A stretch of DNA of 64,000 nt, taken from assembly GCA_933228895.1 (NCBI GenBank), contig OW121848.1, forward strand, positions 136,852,615 to 136,916,614, written 5' to 3'. Each line of letters begins with the position of its first letter. Within the stretch, counting starts at the first letter, position 1. This document shows, piece by piece, positions 21,735 to 32,899 of this stretch. Source of the stretch: Platycnemis pennipes. Lineage: Eukaryota > Arthropoda > Insecta > Odonata > Platycnemididae. A program made the position numbers and the translations under genes. A model generated the notes under the pieces. That model made no database searches, was not told where the DNA came from, and was given only the letters and a program-made list of their open reading frames with translations.

Positions 21735-21985
21735 ATGGTAGGAGTTTTCAGGAAATGGAGACATGGTGGAGAGAAACCCTTCGTCGGCGAAAGGCGCCAA
21801 GGGGACCACGGCTTAACGTCCCATCCGACGGACGGATTACTGAACTTGAAATGCCCTCCACTAGGCGCTGAAGTGGGGACTGGTTTTCCACTGAAATATC
21901 CGACACTGCCGGGAATCGAACCCGGGCCCTCGGGATGGGAGGCCAGTACTCAAGCCAACACAGCAACCCGATCCTCACCCTTTCC
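21735..21985 (-). mobile_element. tRNA-derived SINE, family 2
   Basis: The minus strand starts with a tRNA-like head at about 21985-21900: TTGGCTTGAGTACTGGCCTC, CCCGAGGG, and box B GGGTTCGATTCCCGGCAGTG. It continues with a GC-rich body ending in GGTTTCTCTCCACC near 21765. The same body (AAGGGGACCANGGCTTANCG, CCATCC, GACGGA) occurs in the copies at 34240-34450 and 47165-47415, all on the minus strand. Confidence 0.75.
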
Positions 21986-22139
21986 GTTTTTTATTCTGCT
22001 CTACTTGTTACACAAAAACTCTTTTATTTGCATTCACTTTTTCGATCAGATTGAAACTTCTCCTTCCTTTATCGGTAGATCTCATCATACTTGTACACAC
22101 ATAATATGTATTATCGCCAAGCCATTACAAGGAAAGAAG

Positions 22140-22335
22140 GGCTCTGCGCCTGACGTGGTAGTCAGGTCAGTAACGCGCCAGCATGGTAACAAAAAAGTTG
22201 CTGGTTTTAATCCCATAATCGAGTATGGATAGTGTGCTTCGTTCAGTATTAGGCTTAGGATGCAGTGAGGTTGGATGGTACAGGTACGATGTATAGCTGT
22301 GGAAGAATCTTGTAATCTAATTCTACTACTACTAG
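22140..22335 (+). mobile_element. Possible tRNA-derived SINE
   Basis: ACGTGGTAGTCAGGTCAGTA (box-A-like) at about 22154 and GCTGGTTTTAATCCCATAAT (diverged box B) at about 22200 are about 45 bases apart. The segment ends with CTACTACTACTAGG, like the CACTACTACTTG end of the copy at 57285-57455. Confidence 0.4.
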
Positions 22336-23075
22336 GATGGTCTAAGGTAAGAAAAATAAAATAGGAAGAAGATTGAACTGCAGAGAAAAGGGTGAAGCCT
22401 GGTGGTATCGTATGGTATGAACCCATAATGACTCATTATCCATAGTCGGAAAATATATGAGTCGAAATTTAGTTGTTTCCGTACAGAATTATCCCTGTCC
22501 CTAAGTACATGAGCGTATAAAACGGAGACCTCATATTCTTGCTCTACGGTATATTACGCGGGGGCATCAAATGAATCATAATGAGGCAGTAGAAGTGTCT
22601 TTTTAGACAGCGTTGACCTTGATCATATCATACCATGCAGCGCATGGGAGACACGATATTTCTACTCCCGATGTTCAGGTCTGTCGGCGAGGCCGTTACC
22701 CATTACACGTGATGGTCGGCACGTACAGTATTATTTCAGGTGATAAGAATTTGAAGGACATCAAGAGTTAAAGGAGAAAACAATCAGGCTGAAAGTAATG
22801 GGAAAGCATATAATTATGATAAATTTTGATGTTTTTTTTGCAAAATTTGCTCCCTATATTTGGAACTATAATTCTCTGAAAGTCAATTATGAACTCAATG
22901 ATATTTTTTTCTGGCAAAAAGGAAAACTGGCAAACATATTGTTGAGTATTTTGAATTTTTTACTGCTTTACTGGTCTTCCATGTAGTAGCCTAGTTGCAT
23001 GACAATAGTGCGTAGTTTAAATGTACTGATTAGAAGGTAAATAAATTACAAGACGCTGTCTTAAGATCACACATC
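22335..23075. other. AT-rich spacer, nothing recognised
   Basis: No feature recognised apart from random short frames. Confidence 0.45.
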
Positions 23076-23086
23076 TCTCATCATCA

Positions 23087-23431
23087 TCATCGGTCCACAA
23101 TCATAGGATTGGTTTGAGGCAGCCCTCCACTCGATTCTTCTATCAGACAAATTCTCTTCATATTGACGTAACTCCTCTCTTTTACATCCTTCAGAACTTG
23201 CTCCATATACCTCATACGAGGCCTGCCTTTTCCATTCTTCCCGTTCACTTTCCCCTCGATGATTGTCTTCATCAGGCCACCATTGTGTCTAAAGATGTGG
23301 CCCATTAAGTTGTCCCGTCTTCTTTTTAATGTTTTCAGTAGACATCTCTTCTCTCCCACTCTTCTTAAGACTTCTTCGTTTGTCACTCGATCGATCCATT
23401 TTATCTTCATCATTCTTCGGTAGTACCACAT
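23087..23431 (-). pseudogene. Family B LINE ORF, C-terminal fragment
   Basis: A 114-aa open remnant: MWYYRRMMKIKWIDR, NEEVLRRVGEKRCLLKTLKR, GKGRPRMRYMEQVLKDVKE. It corresponds to residues after about 905 of the intact family A protein (MWVWRRMEKIKWVER). It is not a stand-alone gene; the frame opens only because no stop happens to fall here. Confidence 0.85.
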
Positions 23432-23926
23432 TTCAAATGCTTCCAGCCTGGACTTCTCTGCTGCTGTTATTGTCTATGCTTCGCTGCCATATAACAGAAT
23501 GCTTCAGATGTAGGTTCTAATGAAATGTTTTCTCACCTCCACGCTAGTATTGCAGCTGCAAGCAGAATCTTCTTCTGGTAAAATGCTTTTTTTGCTTGGG
23601 AAGTTCTACTGGCAATTTCTCTTTTACTTCGTCCATTGCTGGTTACTCGACTTCCCAGGTAACAGAACTCTTCCACCTGCTTGATGTTTTGTTTTCCTAG
23701 TTTAACATTGGTCCTGGCTTCCTTTCTCCTACTTCATACCAATTCCTCAGTTTTCTTTTTGCTGATCTTCAGATGATATCTGGTCAATGTTCTTCTTTCC
23801 ATATTTTCTAGTGACTGCTATGTTATCGGCGAATCGTAGCATGCTGATTTTCTCCCTGTGGATATTCACTCCCGGAGACTTCTCTTTTACTTATTGGACG
23901 ACTTACTTGATGTAGACATTGAATAA

Positions 23927-24313
23927 TTAGGTAGAGAGTGCACAGCCTTGCCTCACTCCTTTCTTTATGCTTGCTTCTGTACTGCTGGGTCCTGATTTTG
24001 TTATGGCCACCAGGTTTTTATACAAGCTGTGGATAACTCTTCGGTCATCGTATGATACTCCAATTTCTTTCAGAAACTTAAAATCATGTCCCAATCTATA
24101 GATGATTCTCGTCAATATATTTGAGGCATGTGTCGTTAGGCTTATGGTCCTAAAATGTTCACAGATTTCAGCCCTCTTCTTTTTGGCAATATGAATGTTG
24201 ATGTTCTTCTCAAAGTTCGTGGGTATCTCTCCTGTACATGTCGCTGATGGTTTTGTACAGCTAAGTAAATGTCTTCTCTCTGGCATTTTTAAATTGTTCG
24301 GCAGGAATATCAT
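23927..24313 (-). pseudogene. Family B LINE ORF, RT-domain fragment
   Basis: A 128-aa remnant carrying the RT motifs FRTISLTTHASNILTRIIYR and IKKGVRQGCALST. A deletion between them removes the FVDFEKAFD-type catalytic motif, since the sequence jumps from the ISL segment to FLKEIGVSYDDRR. It therefore cannot encode an active RT. Confidence 0.85.
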
Positions 24314-24512
24314 CTATTGCCGAATCCTTGCCGACTTTGATGTTCTCCCATCTCTTTTTCACTGGTTTCACAGCCAAATCCTCTTCTATTTTGTTTTCCA
24401 ATGCCTTCCGAAAGGCCAGCCGTTGTTTAGGTTCCTTTAGTTTCTCTACTTTCCATACGTTCTTCATTGGTTTATTCCACTTATTGAGTTGTAAGTGGCA
24501 TTTCATCATCAC
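24261..24512 (-). pseudogene. Family B LINE ORF, linker/RT-entry fragment
   Basis: An 83-aa remnant ending VGKDSAIDDIPAEQFKNARE, equivalent to KAVGVDSIPAELLKN of the intact family A protein. It overlaps the previous fragment in another frame, so one frameshift lies near 24261-24313. Confidence 0.8.
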
Positions 24513-24877
24513 TCAGTTATGACCACTGTCGATATATGCACCCGGGTAGATTTTCTACTTCTTCATCTGGTTTCTGAAGCTCTGCTTCACTAAAATGTAG
24601 TCAATTTGAAATCTTCTTCTGTCTCCGGGTATTTTCCAGGTATATATTCTCCGTTGGTGGTTTTTAAACAATGTGTTTGCCACCACCAACTTCGTTGTCT
24701 TCGGAATTTTATAAGTCTTTCTCCTCTCTCATTTCGATTTCCCGTGCCATATTTTCCTGTTATTCATCCATCTTTACCTTCGCCAACGACAGCATTCCAT
24801 TCTCCTAAAATAATTAAGTTTTCTTCTCCTTTTACGTGCTTTATTACTTCCGAGATATACTCATAAAAGTCTTCTAC

Positions 24878-25196
24878 TTAATCTTCGTAATCCGACGTAG
24901 GCATGTAAACTTGTACCACAATGGTATCTGTAGGCTTGGTCTCAATCTTCACCATTATAATCATCTCACTGTACTGCAGGAAGCCCTTCACGCGCAGTCC
25001 TGCACTCTTCCTCAGCATTATGCCTACTCCAGCGTTGCCATTTTTTGATCCATGTTTTGATGAATATATAACTTCCACTCCAGAAATCTCCTTTTTCGGG
25101 CCATCTCATTTCACTGATTCCTAAAATGCCGAGGTCCATTCTTCGCATTTCCACCTTAAGGTTCTCCAATCTCCCGCGGTTCCGAAGTGATCGCAC
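24878..25196 (-). pseudogene. Family B LINE ORF, endonuclease fragment (two frames)
   Basis: Frames 24966-25196 and 24878-25078 together cover the start of the APE endonuclease: RSLRNRGRLENLKVEMRR, LGILGISEMRWPEKGDFWSG, then GVGIMLRKSAGLRVKGFLQ and VVQVYMPT. A frameshift near 25000-25070 separates them. Confidence 0.85.
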
Positions 25197-25975
25197 GTTC
25201 TACGTTCCTACCCTAAAATGACTATCACACTTGACTGATGTATTCTCTTGGGTAGTTCCCGCCCGGAGATCCGAATGGGGGACTATTTTACCTCCGGAAT
25301 ATTTTCCCTGAGAGGGTTCCATCACGTCATGATAAGAAAGAAATGAGTGGAGTGGCTGCAATTCCTCGGGATAATAATGTGGTGGTTTTCGTTTGCCTTT
25401 CACATCGCAGTACTACAGTCGTTAGGGTAAATGTTACCACGCCAGTAGTGAAATGAGTGTCGCTGTACCGACCACTGTGGTCTCCACCTTCACTCATGTG
25501 AAGAAGAGCTGCTGCCCTCCCCTCCGGGTGCTAGGAAGCATAATTGTTGGCGGCCTCCCGTCGACAAGTCACATCATCTTCACAGGTTTCCGTATCATTT
25601 AAAGGCCTATCTTACCCAATGATTGATGAATACCACCTCGGAGTGCCGCCGCTTTTTTTCCACGACTGCCTTTTCGAAGTGCTAACTCGCTTATCTTGTA
25701 GCTAACCTCTATATCTCGAGGCCGGCTTACCATCCGCAACCCGGTGGACGAAATCGGCGGCTTTAGGCTCAGCCCCGAGCAAACATCTTTATCCAAGATC
25801 AATTGTTTTAGTTAGGATTAACGAATGGCAGCTTGTTCTCTAGGAGTTCTTGTTCTATATACTAACATCGAGAGCAAGAAGTCTGTTAATAAACTTGATT
25901 TCGTAGTCATGAACCATTCCTTCCCATCGCCTCACATCGTAGAATTTTCCTTCCTTGGATCCTCACCGGATTACA

Positions 25976-26150
25976 TATGAATCTACGCAATATCCTGCAA
26001 ACCACCGCGTGGGTGTGGTAGGGGGTTAAGATCACCAAACATGCACATTGACATGCAAATAGGCTACTACATGAAAGCATGTTAGAAAATAGAGTCACAT
26101 GCAGCTAGATGGTTAGTATAGTTTGTACATAGTATTAAGGAGACTGTTGG
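25976..26150 (-). mobile_element. LINE family C 3' end
   Basis: Minus-orientation terminal segment: CTACGCAATATCCTGCAAAC, then GTGGTAGGGGGTTAAGATCA, CACATTGACATGCAAA and ATGCAGCTAGATGGTTAGTA. These match the family C 3' UTR copies at 53236 and 55041 base by base with scattered substitutions. Confidence 0.7.
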
Positions 26151-26359
26151 TAAAAATGCCTCTGAGCGTTCTTCCTTCGGTGAATTAGAAGGAACATCTA
26201 GTACTTAAACCGTTAGATGAATCTACTACTCCATTTTACACTACCTCATATCACAATCGAGTAAAGACAGCTGAATCTGAAACTTAAATACAAAACTCAA
26301 CTAATTCACCTTCCGAATACAATTCTGTTTATGTACATACGTAAATGGGTATCGGATTT

Positions 26360-26482
26360 GTGTGGGTGCTGGAGTAAATGCTTCCCACCTCGAGGGCCTA
26401 GGCTCGAATCCAAGGGAGATTGGTGGGGTCGATAGAGTATTGACCTCCCATCTAGAAGCTCCGGGTTTGAGTCCCGGAAGTG
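26360..26482 (+). mobile_element. Dimeric tRNA-like SINE
   Basis: Two tRNA-like units lie in tandem. The first ends with box B GGCTCGAATCCAAGGG at 26401-26416. The second begins GGTGGGGTCGATAGAGTATT at 26425 and ends with box B CCGGGTTTGAGTCCCGGAAG at 26461-26480. The second arm CCGGG/CCCGG pairs perfectly. Anticodon and acceptor stems are poor, so these are SINE monomers rather than tRNA genes. Confidence 0.55.
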
Positions 26483-26790
26483 CCGAATTCGTTAGTGGTA
26501 TATCGAACTCTACTTGAGTGTTTTGTGGAGAGCACTTCGAGTGCAGTACTCCGTTCGTCAGATAGATTGTCAGAGTAGGATATTGTCAACAACGGGTTTC
26601 TCTCCATTCTTACTCTTATTACCCGGCAAAAATTGTCGTTAGCGGAACAAACATCCTTGGCTGTCGCACGTCTCCCCATAAAAACTACTACTATGCATCA
26701 GTCATGAAAAGCACTATTTCCGTCGGCTTTCCCGAGTGAAATGCCATCAATGCCAACAGATTAACACCACAAACGTGGTAGTAGAAGGCT
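26482..26790. other. Spacer, nothing recognised
   Basis: A 75-aa minus-strand frame (26452-26679) overlaps the SINE and has no domain. Confidence 0.4.
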
Positions 26791-27140
26791 CCTTCATGAG
26801 TTGTGGAAAGCGAGGGTGGAGGAATGTCTCGAGAGGAAGCAGGGGAAAGTCGTCAAGATGGGTCGTGGGATGTTTGTGAAGAAGCCGAATCGTGCGAGTA
26901 CCGCAGCCACCGCTAACGGATGGGGAAGGGTTTTCGTTGGGGAATTGTGGGGGTTGGGGGTGGAAAGCAAAGGGGAGATGCGAAGGTGCTATGAAGTGGC
27001 GTGGGAATGCTACCTACGGGGAGGGGGTGGGCGTGACAGCAATCGATTTGAGAGGGCCCTGGCGGCGAAAGAGGGTTGGTTGCTGTGGGGTGACAGGTCA
27101 TGGGGGGTGGCGATGGACGAACTCAGATAAGTTCGTCATC
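26790..27140. other. G-rich island, no gene assigned
   Basis: Purine/G-rich, CpG-containing sequence with overlapping open frames on both strands (26801-27130 and 26892-27443 plus, 26913-27101 minus). The plus frames read MWKARVEECLERKQGKVVK... but no domain is recognisable. Confidence 0.35.
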
Positions 27141-27369
27141 CTGGGCATGGTGGAGACTTTAACGCCTGAGAAAATGAAGGTGAGAGGTAGCCTTTACGGA
27201 GAGGAACTTTTTATCACCGAAATAAGAACGAAACGAATAATTTTCTCCCCGCTTCATTTTTTGGTGTGGTACATGGCAGTAGGAATAAAAGTTGAAAAAT
27301 GTGTAGTCATGAACTTTTGGAAGAAGAATAGTTCTCCTCCTAGCTCTTACTGCATAATGAATAAAAAAA

Positions 27370-28345
27370 TTACAGATACGGAATCTATTATGTACCTATC
27401 TTGGAATAAGAAAGACACACGATCCTCCTTCGGAAAAACATAAACGTGAAATAATAGGTCAAGCGTATATTGAAATGGGATTTATTAAAAGAGTTTTTAA
27501 GATTTGTTAAAAGAGTTAAAGGCTTAAGTTTTCACGGCTAATACGTGATCTTTGAATTCATTACAAGTAAGCACCTTAGTGTTTCAACGTCGGATTTAAC
27601 CTCGTGGACGGTGGCACCATGCGCACGACTTCGGTTGCTTTGTGACATGATATGTGTAGCAGTCCGTGAACATCTTGTTCCTTTAAAGCTCTATATAGTT
27701 TCCACGGAGAAAGAGGACGAGTTGAGCTTGGTAGCTCAACTGGTAGAGCACCTGGCCGGAAATCAGGGGGTCCGGATTCGAGACCCGGTCAAGGCGAATG
27801 CTTATTTATCTGTGGAATATTTGCTATTGTTCAACTATTTTAGCGTTACCTGTCCATTAGATGAACTAAAATGGGAACCATTATCAGACGTGGACTGAAA
27901 GTTGGATTTAATATCGTAACTAAATTCGAAGACAGTATTTACACTGATGACGTTAAATATATTTTGCGAACTCCCAACTTACTATGGTAGACTGGACCTA
28001 ATCAAAAATTTAGAGAAATTGATTGCAGAACCAACAGATTAAAAAGGTTTTTCTTTCCTCGTACGATTAGGAATATTAATAGCAGTAATGCATCCTATAG
28101 CATAAATACAAGTGTATCAATGGATAACATGATGGTATAAGGGCTTTAAGCTGACCCAATTAACAGCATGTTTTTGCACTCTTCCTTTGTTATTTTTATT
28201 TTTTTAATTGTTAATTTTAGATTAGAATATAATGACTACATATTCATTTTTATGCATAATATGTGATGCATATTTGGTGTGAATTCACCCCCTGCCACAC
28301 ACATCTATGGTGGTCGGCAGGGTATTACGTAGTTCTTTTTTGCCT
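27370..28345 (+). mobile_element. LINE family C, C-terminal region and 3' UTR, interrupted by a SINE
   Basis: The left part (27370-27510) encodes, with stops, the segment seen open at 59680 (YLGIRxTxD, REIM, LGFIKRV). The right part (27830-28345) resumes at the equivalent of SVTSLLNELKWESLSDRR and continues through the 3' UTR to the terminal stem-loop CCCCTGCCACACAC...GGCAGGGTATTACGTAG. Between them lie unrelated sequence and a tRNA-derived SINE, and about 200 bases of the LINE coding region are missing, so insertion was accompanied or followed by deletion. Confidence 0.7.
27722..27830 (+). mobile_element. tRNA-derived SINE, family 3
   Basis: Box A TGGTAGCTCAACTGGTAGAG is followed 37 bases later by box B GGATTCGAGACCCGGTC. 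The anticodon arm CCTGG/TCAGG can pair. The tail GCGAATGCTTATTT, CTGTGGAATATTTG matches the minus-strand copy at 30405-30500, showing a repeat family with a body beyond the tRNA head. Confidence 0.7.
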
Positions 28346-30400
28346 ACATTCCTAGCTAAAACAAGTGAATATGACGTCTAAAAATTACGCAACGGTAAAG
28401 GAGAGGAGGAGGGGCCGGCCAACTTAAAGGATGCGTTATGTTCATCTTTCCGTTGCGTACTCCTAATATTTCAAACAATTATAGAAAAACACGTTATTAT
28501 TAGTGAATAAATAATTAGGTATAATGTGCATTAAATGTTACATAACACTATGGATTGCGAGAGGATGTGAAAATAGTGAATGTGAAAATTAGCGTTATGT
28601 ACCTATAGATTGATGGCCACTAAGATATGGTTCCAAAATCTTGAGTATAGACTTTAAGATAACAGAATCAAGGTTATTGTGTTGATACAGTAGAACTCGT
28701 GGAGTTAATAAAAATTAGCATATAAAACAAAGTTTAAGGCAAATGCTTTGAATGAAAATAATGCAGCATGTCGTTTTACGTGCAAGCGGAAATTAAGTAC
28801 GGAAATTAATTAATTGGAAGAGATACAAACCCAGATATTAACAGTTTTTTCAGAATTTTTAATCAAACTCATGCATTAAAAGTCATCCTGGTGACTGGAA
28901 TCACAATACCAAGGAAAGACTATCGAAAATCAGATCCAGACCTTGGTTCTACGAAAGCCTTTTTCTTTATTTAATTAACCGAAAATTATCTACTAATGTC
29001 GGGGATGAGCAAGCATAGGCTCAGGTCCATCGCTTTAAGAGCTGAATATTTACCCTACGACCCTCACATTATTCCAATTATACTAAGTATGGCTAATAAA
29101 ATTGCTTTCATATTTTTCACTCGCAAATATGAGCTCTATATTGCAATATTTCCGTATGAATACATAAATTAATAAAACAGGCGCCAAAATGAAGCAAACA
29201 TTATCACCAAAAATGTTTTCTCTCTTCATTCTTTTATCGTGAGTTTATTTCATAGCCTTAAGTAAATTGGTTAATCAAAAGCAATCGATACTTATCCCAT
29301 CAAATTTGCTTGCAATAATGAGATTGGCGGAAAACAAGATTCGTTGTGATATATTAAGTAATAATTAATATTTTTAATTCCTTATTTCAGTAGCATCAAC
29401 AACATTTTTGCAAATATAGCAAAAGTGCTCTTATACATAAAGATTACACCAAAATTTCAAGTGAATTTGTGTTTGAATACACGTTTTGGTTTAAATATTT
29501 TTTATATTCGCTCTGAACGATTTTTGTCTGACGGAATGCAATTAGGACTAATACACTATGGTAAAATGTAGCAATGTAAAAAATAAAACCATATGTAAAT
29601 TGAGTACATAGAGAGGGTGAATACATCAGATAAAATTTGAGGATAATTTTAGACATAACCAATTTGAAAATGGTGCCGCTTACCTGGCGTAGACTTACGA
29701 ACATCTTTTCTCCAAGTGCCTGAATTGGGAGCAGTAGTACTAAGGACTACAGAGAGCCACCTCAAATTTTAATCTCAATTTTCCGCACCGAATGCGATTA
29801 ATTGCTTGAAAAGACAGTTTCACCTCGAGTATGTGTTATTTCGCAATGTTAGTATTGAATTAAATACACAGAAAATGCTCTGGCGGCTGTCGAACAAAAA
29901 TTTGTGGTATCCAACTAATTTTTAAAATCAAAAACAAATTAAGAATCAATAAATAAATTTCACACCTTGGAAACACTTTACTTTTCATAAAATCTTGATC
30001 TTTCCTGTGATACAGGATTGCTATTCTACAAATGTTTAAGCCTCTAGAACGCGTAGAACAGAAGGATTTATTCGCCATTGACTTCAGTGTGACTTCTCTT
30101 CATAAAAGGTAAAATTGAAAATTATAATTGATTTAAAATATCAACAACAAAAAAGACGTCAAAGAAATCTCGGAAAGATGTATGTGATTTCACTTATTTC
30201 GCATGTTATGTTTCATCAAGGAAGAAGCTCAAGTACAGGCCTATCATATGTATCCAGAGAAGAGCTGTAAAATTAATCTTAAACCACGGCGGCACAGTGA
30301 CTAAGAATACACACGACTCAGGAAAAAAAGAGGAAGGCATGCTCATTAAGATAAGCAGCACTCAAATCGTAATTAAAAAGATTTGACCCCTGTTCGAGGT
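28345..30400. other. AT-rich spacer, nothing recognised
   Basis: About 2 kb of AT-rich sequence with no recognised gene, RNA or repeat. The frames at 29444-29704 and 29860-30078 (minus) have no domain; the first is hydrophobic by composition. Confidence 0.45.
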
Positions 30401-30404
30401 AGCA

Positions 30405-30500
30405 AGATATTCCACAGAGAAAAAATCATTCGCCTTGACCGGGACTCGAACCCGGACACCCTGATTTCCGGCCAGGTGCGCTACCAGTTGGAGGTTTTTT
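30405..30500 (-). mobile_element. tRNA-derived SINE, family 3
   Basis: Minus strand: AACTGGTAGCGCACCTGGCC (box A), CGGAAATCAGGG, box B GTCCGGGTTCGAGTCCCGGT, then CAAGGCGAATGATTTTTTCT and CTGTGGAATATCTTGC. The head is closer to a true tRNA than the 27722 copy, with a perfect T-arm. The loss of the 5' acceptor strand and the shared SINE tail argue against a functional tRNA. Confidence 0.7.
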
Positions 30501-31618
30501 TCAGAGACTAGCATTGGCAACAGCCTTGGGAGAAGACATATTAATCAGGTTTCTTGAACTGCCACTTGAGCAAAAATTTCTTCTAGCCAGAATTATCGTT
30601 TCGCGGTTTAGGATAACAGTGTTCTCCCGCTTGCGAAAGTCTGATTTCTTCACATTTTACAGTTTCAGATAAAGTAAATACTAGCCTTACTCCTTCGGAA
30701 TTGGAAGATAAAGGAATATTTTACTACCAATCTTTCCTTCACGCAAAGTGGCACGTAAATGTAAGATATGAAAATAAAGACCAGCTATGAAACGGCAGGA
30801 TATTCTTGAAAGTTTGCGGGCCTAAATAATTAAAATATAGCAAATATGCAGCAAAATTTATTCAGCACTTGATTTGTCATGAGGCTTGCCAGTATATTTT
30901 ATGTTTACCAGAAGGAAAAGGCATAGATTTACCAGCAGTATATTCATAAGTGTGGTGATTTATTGCTTAGAAATAGTGATATATATTTAACTAGGCACGG
31001 TAACTTAAGTAATGCTTAAGGAAAAGGATGATGGGGCGTGTAAGCGGAAGACACTGAAATAGCCGTTACACACTTTGTGTCCATTGCTTGCTCATTGTGA
31101 TTGAATGGCGTCAGATGATGTTTAATAGTTTTCCACATATAAAAAAATGGTTTTCAAATGGAGGATACTACAAACTATAAGGTAACCACCAAGTTATTCA
31201 CCCCATAAATTCATCGTATTTTCTTTTTCACAAGCAAAAGCGCAGAAAATTCAGATGTCATATGCGTCACTACACATAAGGTCAGAGAATGAAAACATAC
31301 GTTCATCAATTTTTAGATGAATATGGTTCATTTTTCGTGCAGCCCCAAAAGGAAAGTGCTGTAAAGAACATTCCAGCACTGGGCATCAACCGTATACTGC
31401 GTCAATATCCCAATTCAAACCTTCCTTTCGGTGTTCACACCAACGAAAGACATCGTCAATACTCACAGTATTTCCCTTTCTTACTCTTAAAAACTCCTCT
31501 CATTTTTCCATCACTCCAATTTTTGAGCATAAATACTGCTTTTCAAATTCCAATGGTTGATTAGTGTCGCTGATTGTGTGCCCACTTACGTTTTAAGTAG
31601 GTACCTAAAATACAATAA
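30500..31618. other. AT-rich spacer, nothing recognised
   Basis: The 91-aa frame at 31289-31564 (plus) has no recognisable domain. No other feature. Confidence 0.45.
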
Positions 31619-32310
31619 TGGTAAAAAAAATAATATGGATTGAAAGTCAATGCTCAGAATTGATGAAAGGAATTGGAGTGACCTACAATGTCCGGAGAAG
31701 CATCCACAGTTCATATAAAAACCAAGTAGCTCTGAGTAACTCTGGACCCTGCAGTAAAGAAGCAAGAATAAAGAAAGGAGTGAGACAAGATTGTGCACTC
31801 TCCCGTAATTTTTAATGAGTGGATTGGTAAATCCAACAAGAAAATCAAAAATAAGTGCTTCAAGAGTGAATATCTATGGATAGCAATTAGCATTCTACGT
31901 TTCGCAAACGTATTAGTAGTCATGGCAGACACAGAAAGGGTTTTATTGAAGACTCTAGTAGCAGCAGGAAATCAAGCATGGAAGTAAGGATACAAGTCAT
32001 CAAAACATACATACATCTAGAGCGCGCTTCTTTTTGGAAGTGAGGCATGGATGATTACAGCAGCCGAGATGTTAAGGCTGGAAACACTCGAAATGTAGTG
32101 CTACAGAAGAATGATGAAGATAAAATTTATTGACCGAGTGACTGATTAAAAAGTCCCATGAAGAGTGGGAGAAAAGTGAAGTCTTCTGAAACTCTCAAGA
32201 AGGAGACAGTGCAGCTATATCGGTCATATATTGAGATATTATAGAATGACCAAGACAGTCATCGAGGGAAGAATGACTAAGGATGCCCTTACACGAAATA
32301 TATGATGCAA
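31618..32310 (+). mobile_element. LINE family B fragment, RT to C-terminus
   Basis: The open remnant 31618-31815 reads GIGVTYNVRRSIHSSYKNQV and EARIKKGVRQDCALS, matching family B RT (EIGVSYDDRRVIHSLYKN, IKKGVRQGCALS). Downstream the C-terminal part is recognisable with stops (GSEAWMITAAE, YRRMMKIKFIDRV, RVGEK). It stops at about 32310, where a SINE begins. Confidence 0.8.
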
Positions 32311-32324
32311 GTGGTGGAGTGGTG

Positions 32325-32515
32325 ATGCCGGCCTCGGTGGCGGCGGGGTTAAGTCCTCGCCTGCCATTCCGAAGGTCGCGGGTTCGAGTCCCGCCTGGGT
32401 TAAAGTCAACTGTCCATGGGCATGGGCGTTTTTAATTGTGTTGTCCATATATATATATTAAAATGATCGTAATTTGGGTCACCTGTGATCATAATAGAAA
32501 TTATTACTATTATTT
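32325..32515 (+). mobile_element. tRNA-derived SINE, family 4
   Basis: GCCGGCCTCGGTGGCGGCGG (box A region), CTCGCCTGCCATTCCGAAGG, box B GTCGCGGGTTCGAGTCCCGC. The T-arm GCGGG/CCCGC is perfect. The body continues with CATGGGCATGGGCGTTTTTA and a TA-rich end. It is inserted at the 3' edge of the family B LINE fragment. Confidence 0.65.
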
Positions 32516-32699
32516 TTAAAGGAAAAGAACCGGGTGTATGTAACGGGTGGAGAGTTGCGCCAAACCAATTAAAGCATTGATGACTAATAATAATGATATT
32601 GTTGAGGAAAATCAAATATAAATTTTTAAGATGGTGGTTTACTTCGGTTTTCAGTTACTCCAATTGATAAGGTTATTTCGCATTGTCTAGCCTAAGATC

Positions 32700-32812
32700 T
32701 AAATCCTAAGACTGGAGGGACATCCATGCTCTGGAGAGATTCGAAACCGCGACCTGTGGATTACCATTCCTAAGCAATACAGACCAGGCTATCAAGGCCA
32801 GCTAGTTAGGAG
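32700..32812 (-). mobile_element. tRNA-derived SINE
   Basis: Minus strand: GCTGGCCTTGATAGCCTGGT (box-A-like), GGTAATCCACAGGTC, box B GCGGTTTCGAATCTCTCCAG. Spacing between boxes is tRNA-like, but the stems are imperfect. A SINE head is the best call. Confidence 0.55.
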
Positions 32813-32899
32813 TGTCCTAATTGTGACTGCACCCATTTTTGCGCAGTAAATTCTAACTCAATGCAAAGTATGTGCATTACTATTCTCGTTTTCATAGTA

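Larger units (their letters stand above)
23075..25790 (-). mobile_element. LINE family B, nearly full-length but inactivated
   Basis: Reading right to left on the minus strand, all parts of the element are present in order. An N-terminal conserved segment is at 25403-25200 (HYYPEELQPL, VMEPSQGKYSGG). The APE endonuclease is at 25196-24800 (LGILGISEMRWPEKGDFWSG; KSAGLRVKGF; VVQVYMPT). The linker and RT entry are at 24512-24261 (VGKDSAIDDIPAEQFKNA). The RT palm is at 24313-23927 (EHFRTISLTTHASNIL; GVSYDDRRVIHSLYKN; IKKGVRQGCALST). The C-terminus is at 23431-23087 (YRRMMKIKWIDR, NEEVLRRVGEKR, GKGRPRMRYMEQVLKDVK). At least four frameshifts or stops separate these pieces, and the FADD-type box is not intact. 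The 3' tail is an ATC repeat at 23083-23092. The segment 25403-25790 is GC-richer and probably 5' UTR. Confidence 0.85.

Noticed and set aside
27722..27800. Functional tRNA gene
   Set aside because: Boxes A and B are present but the acceptor stem is imperfect, and the downstream tail is shared with the copy at 30405-30500, which marks a SINE.
32325..32400. Functional tRNA gene
   Set aside because: The T-arm is perfect, but the acceptor strands do not pair and a SINE body follows.
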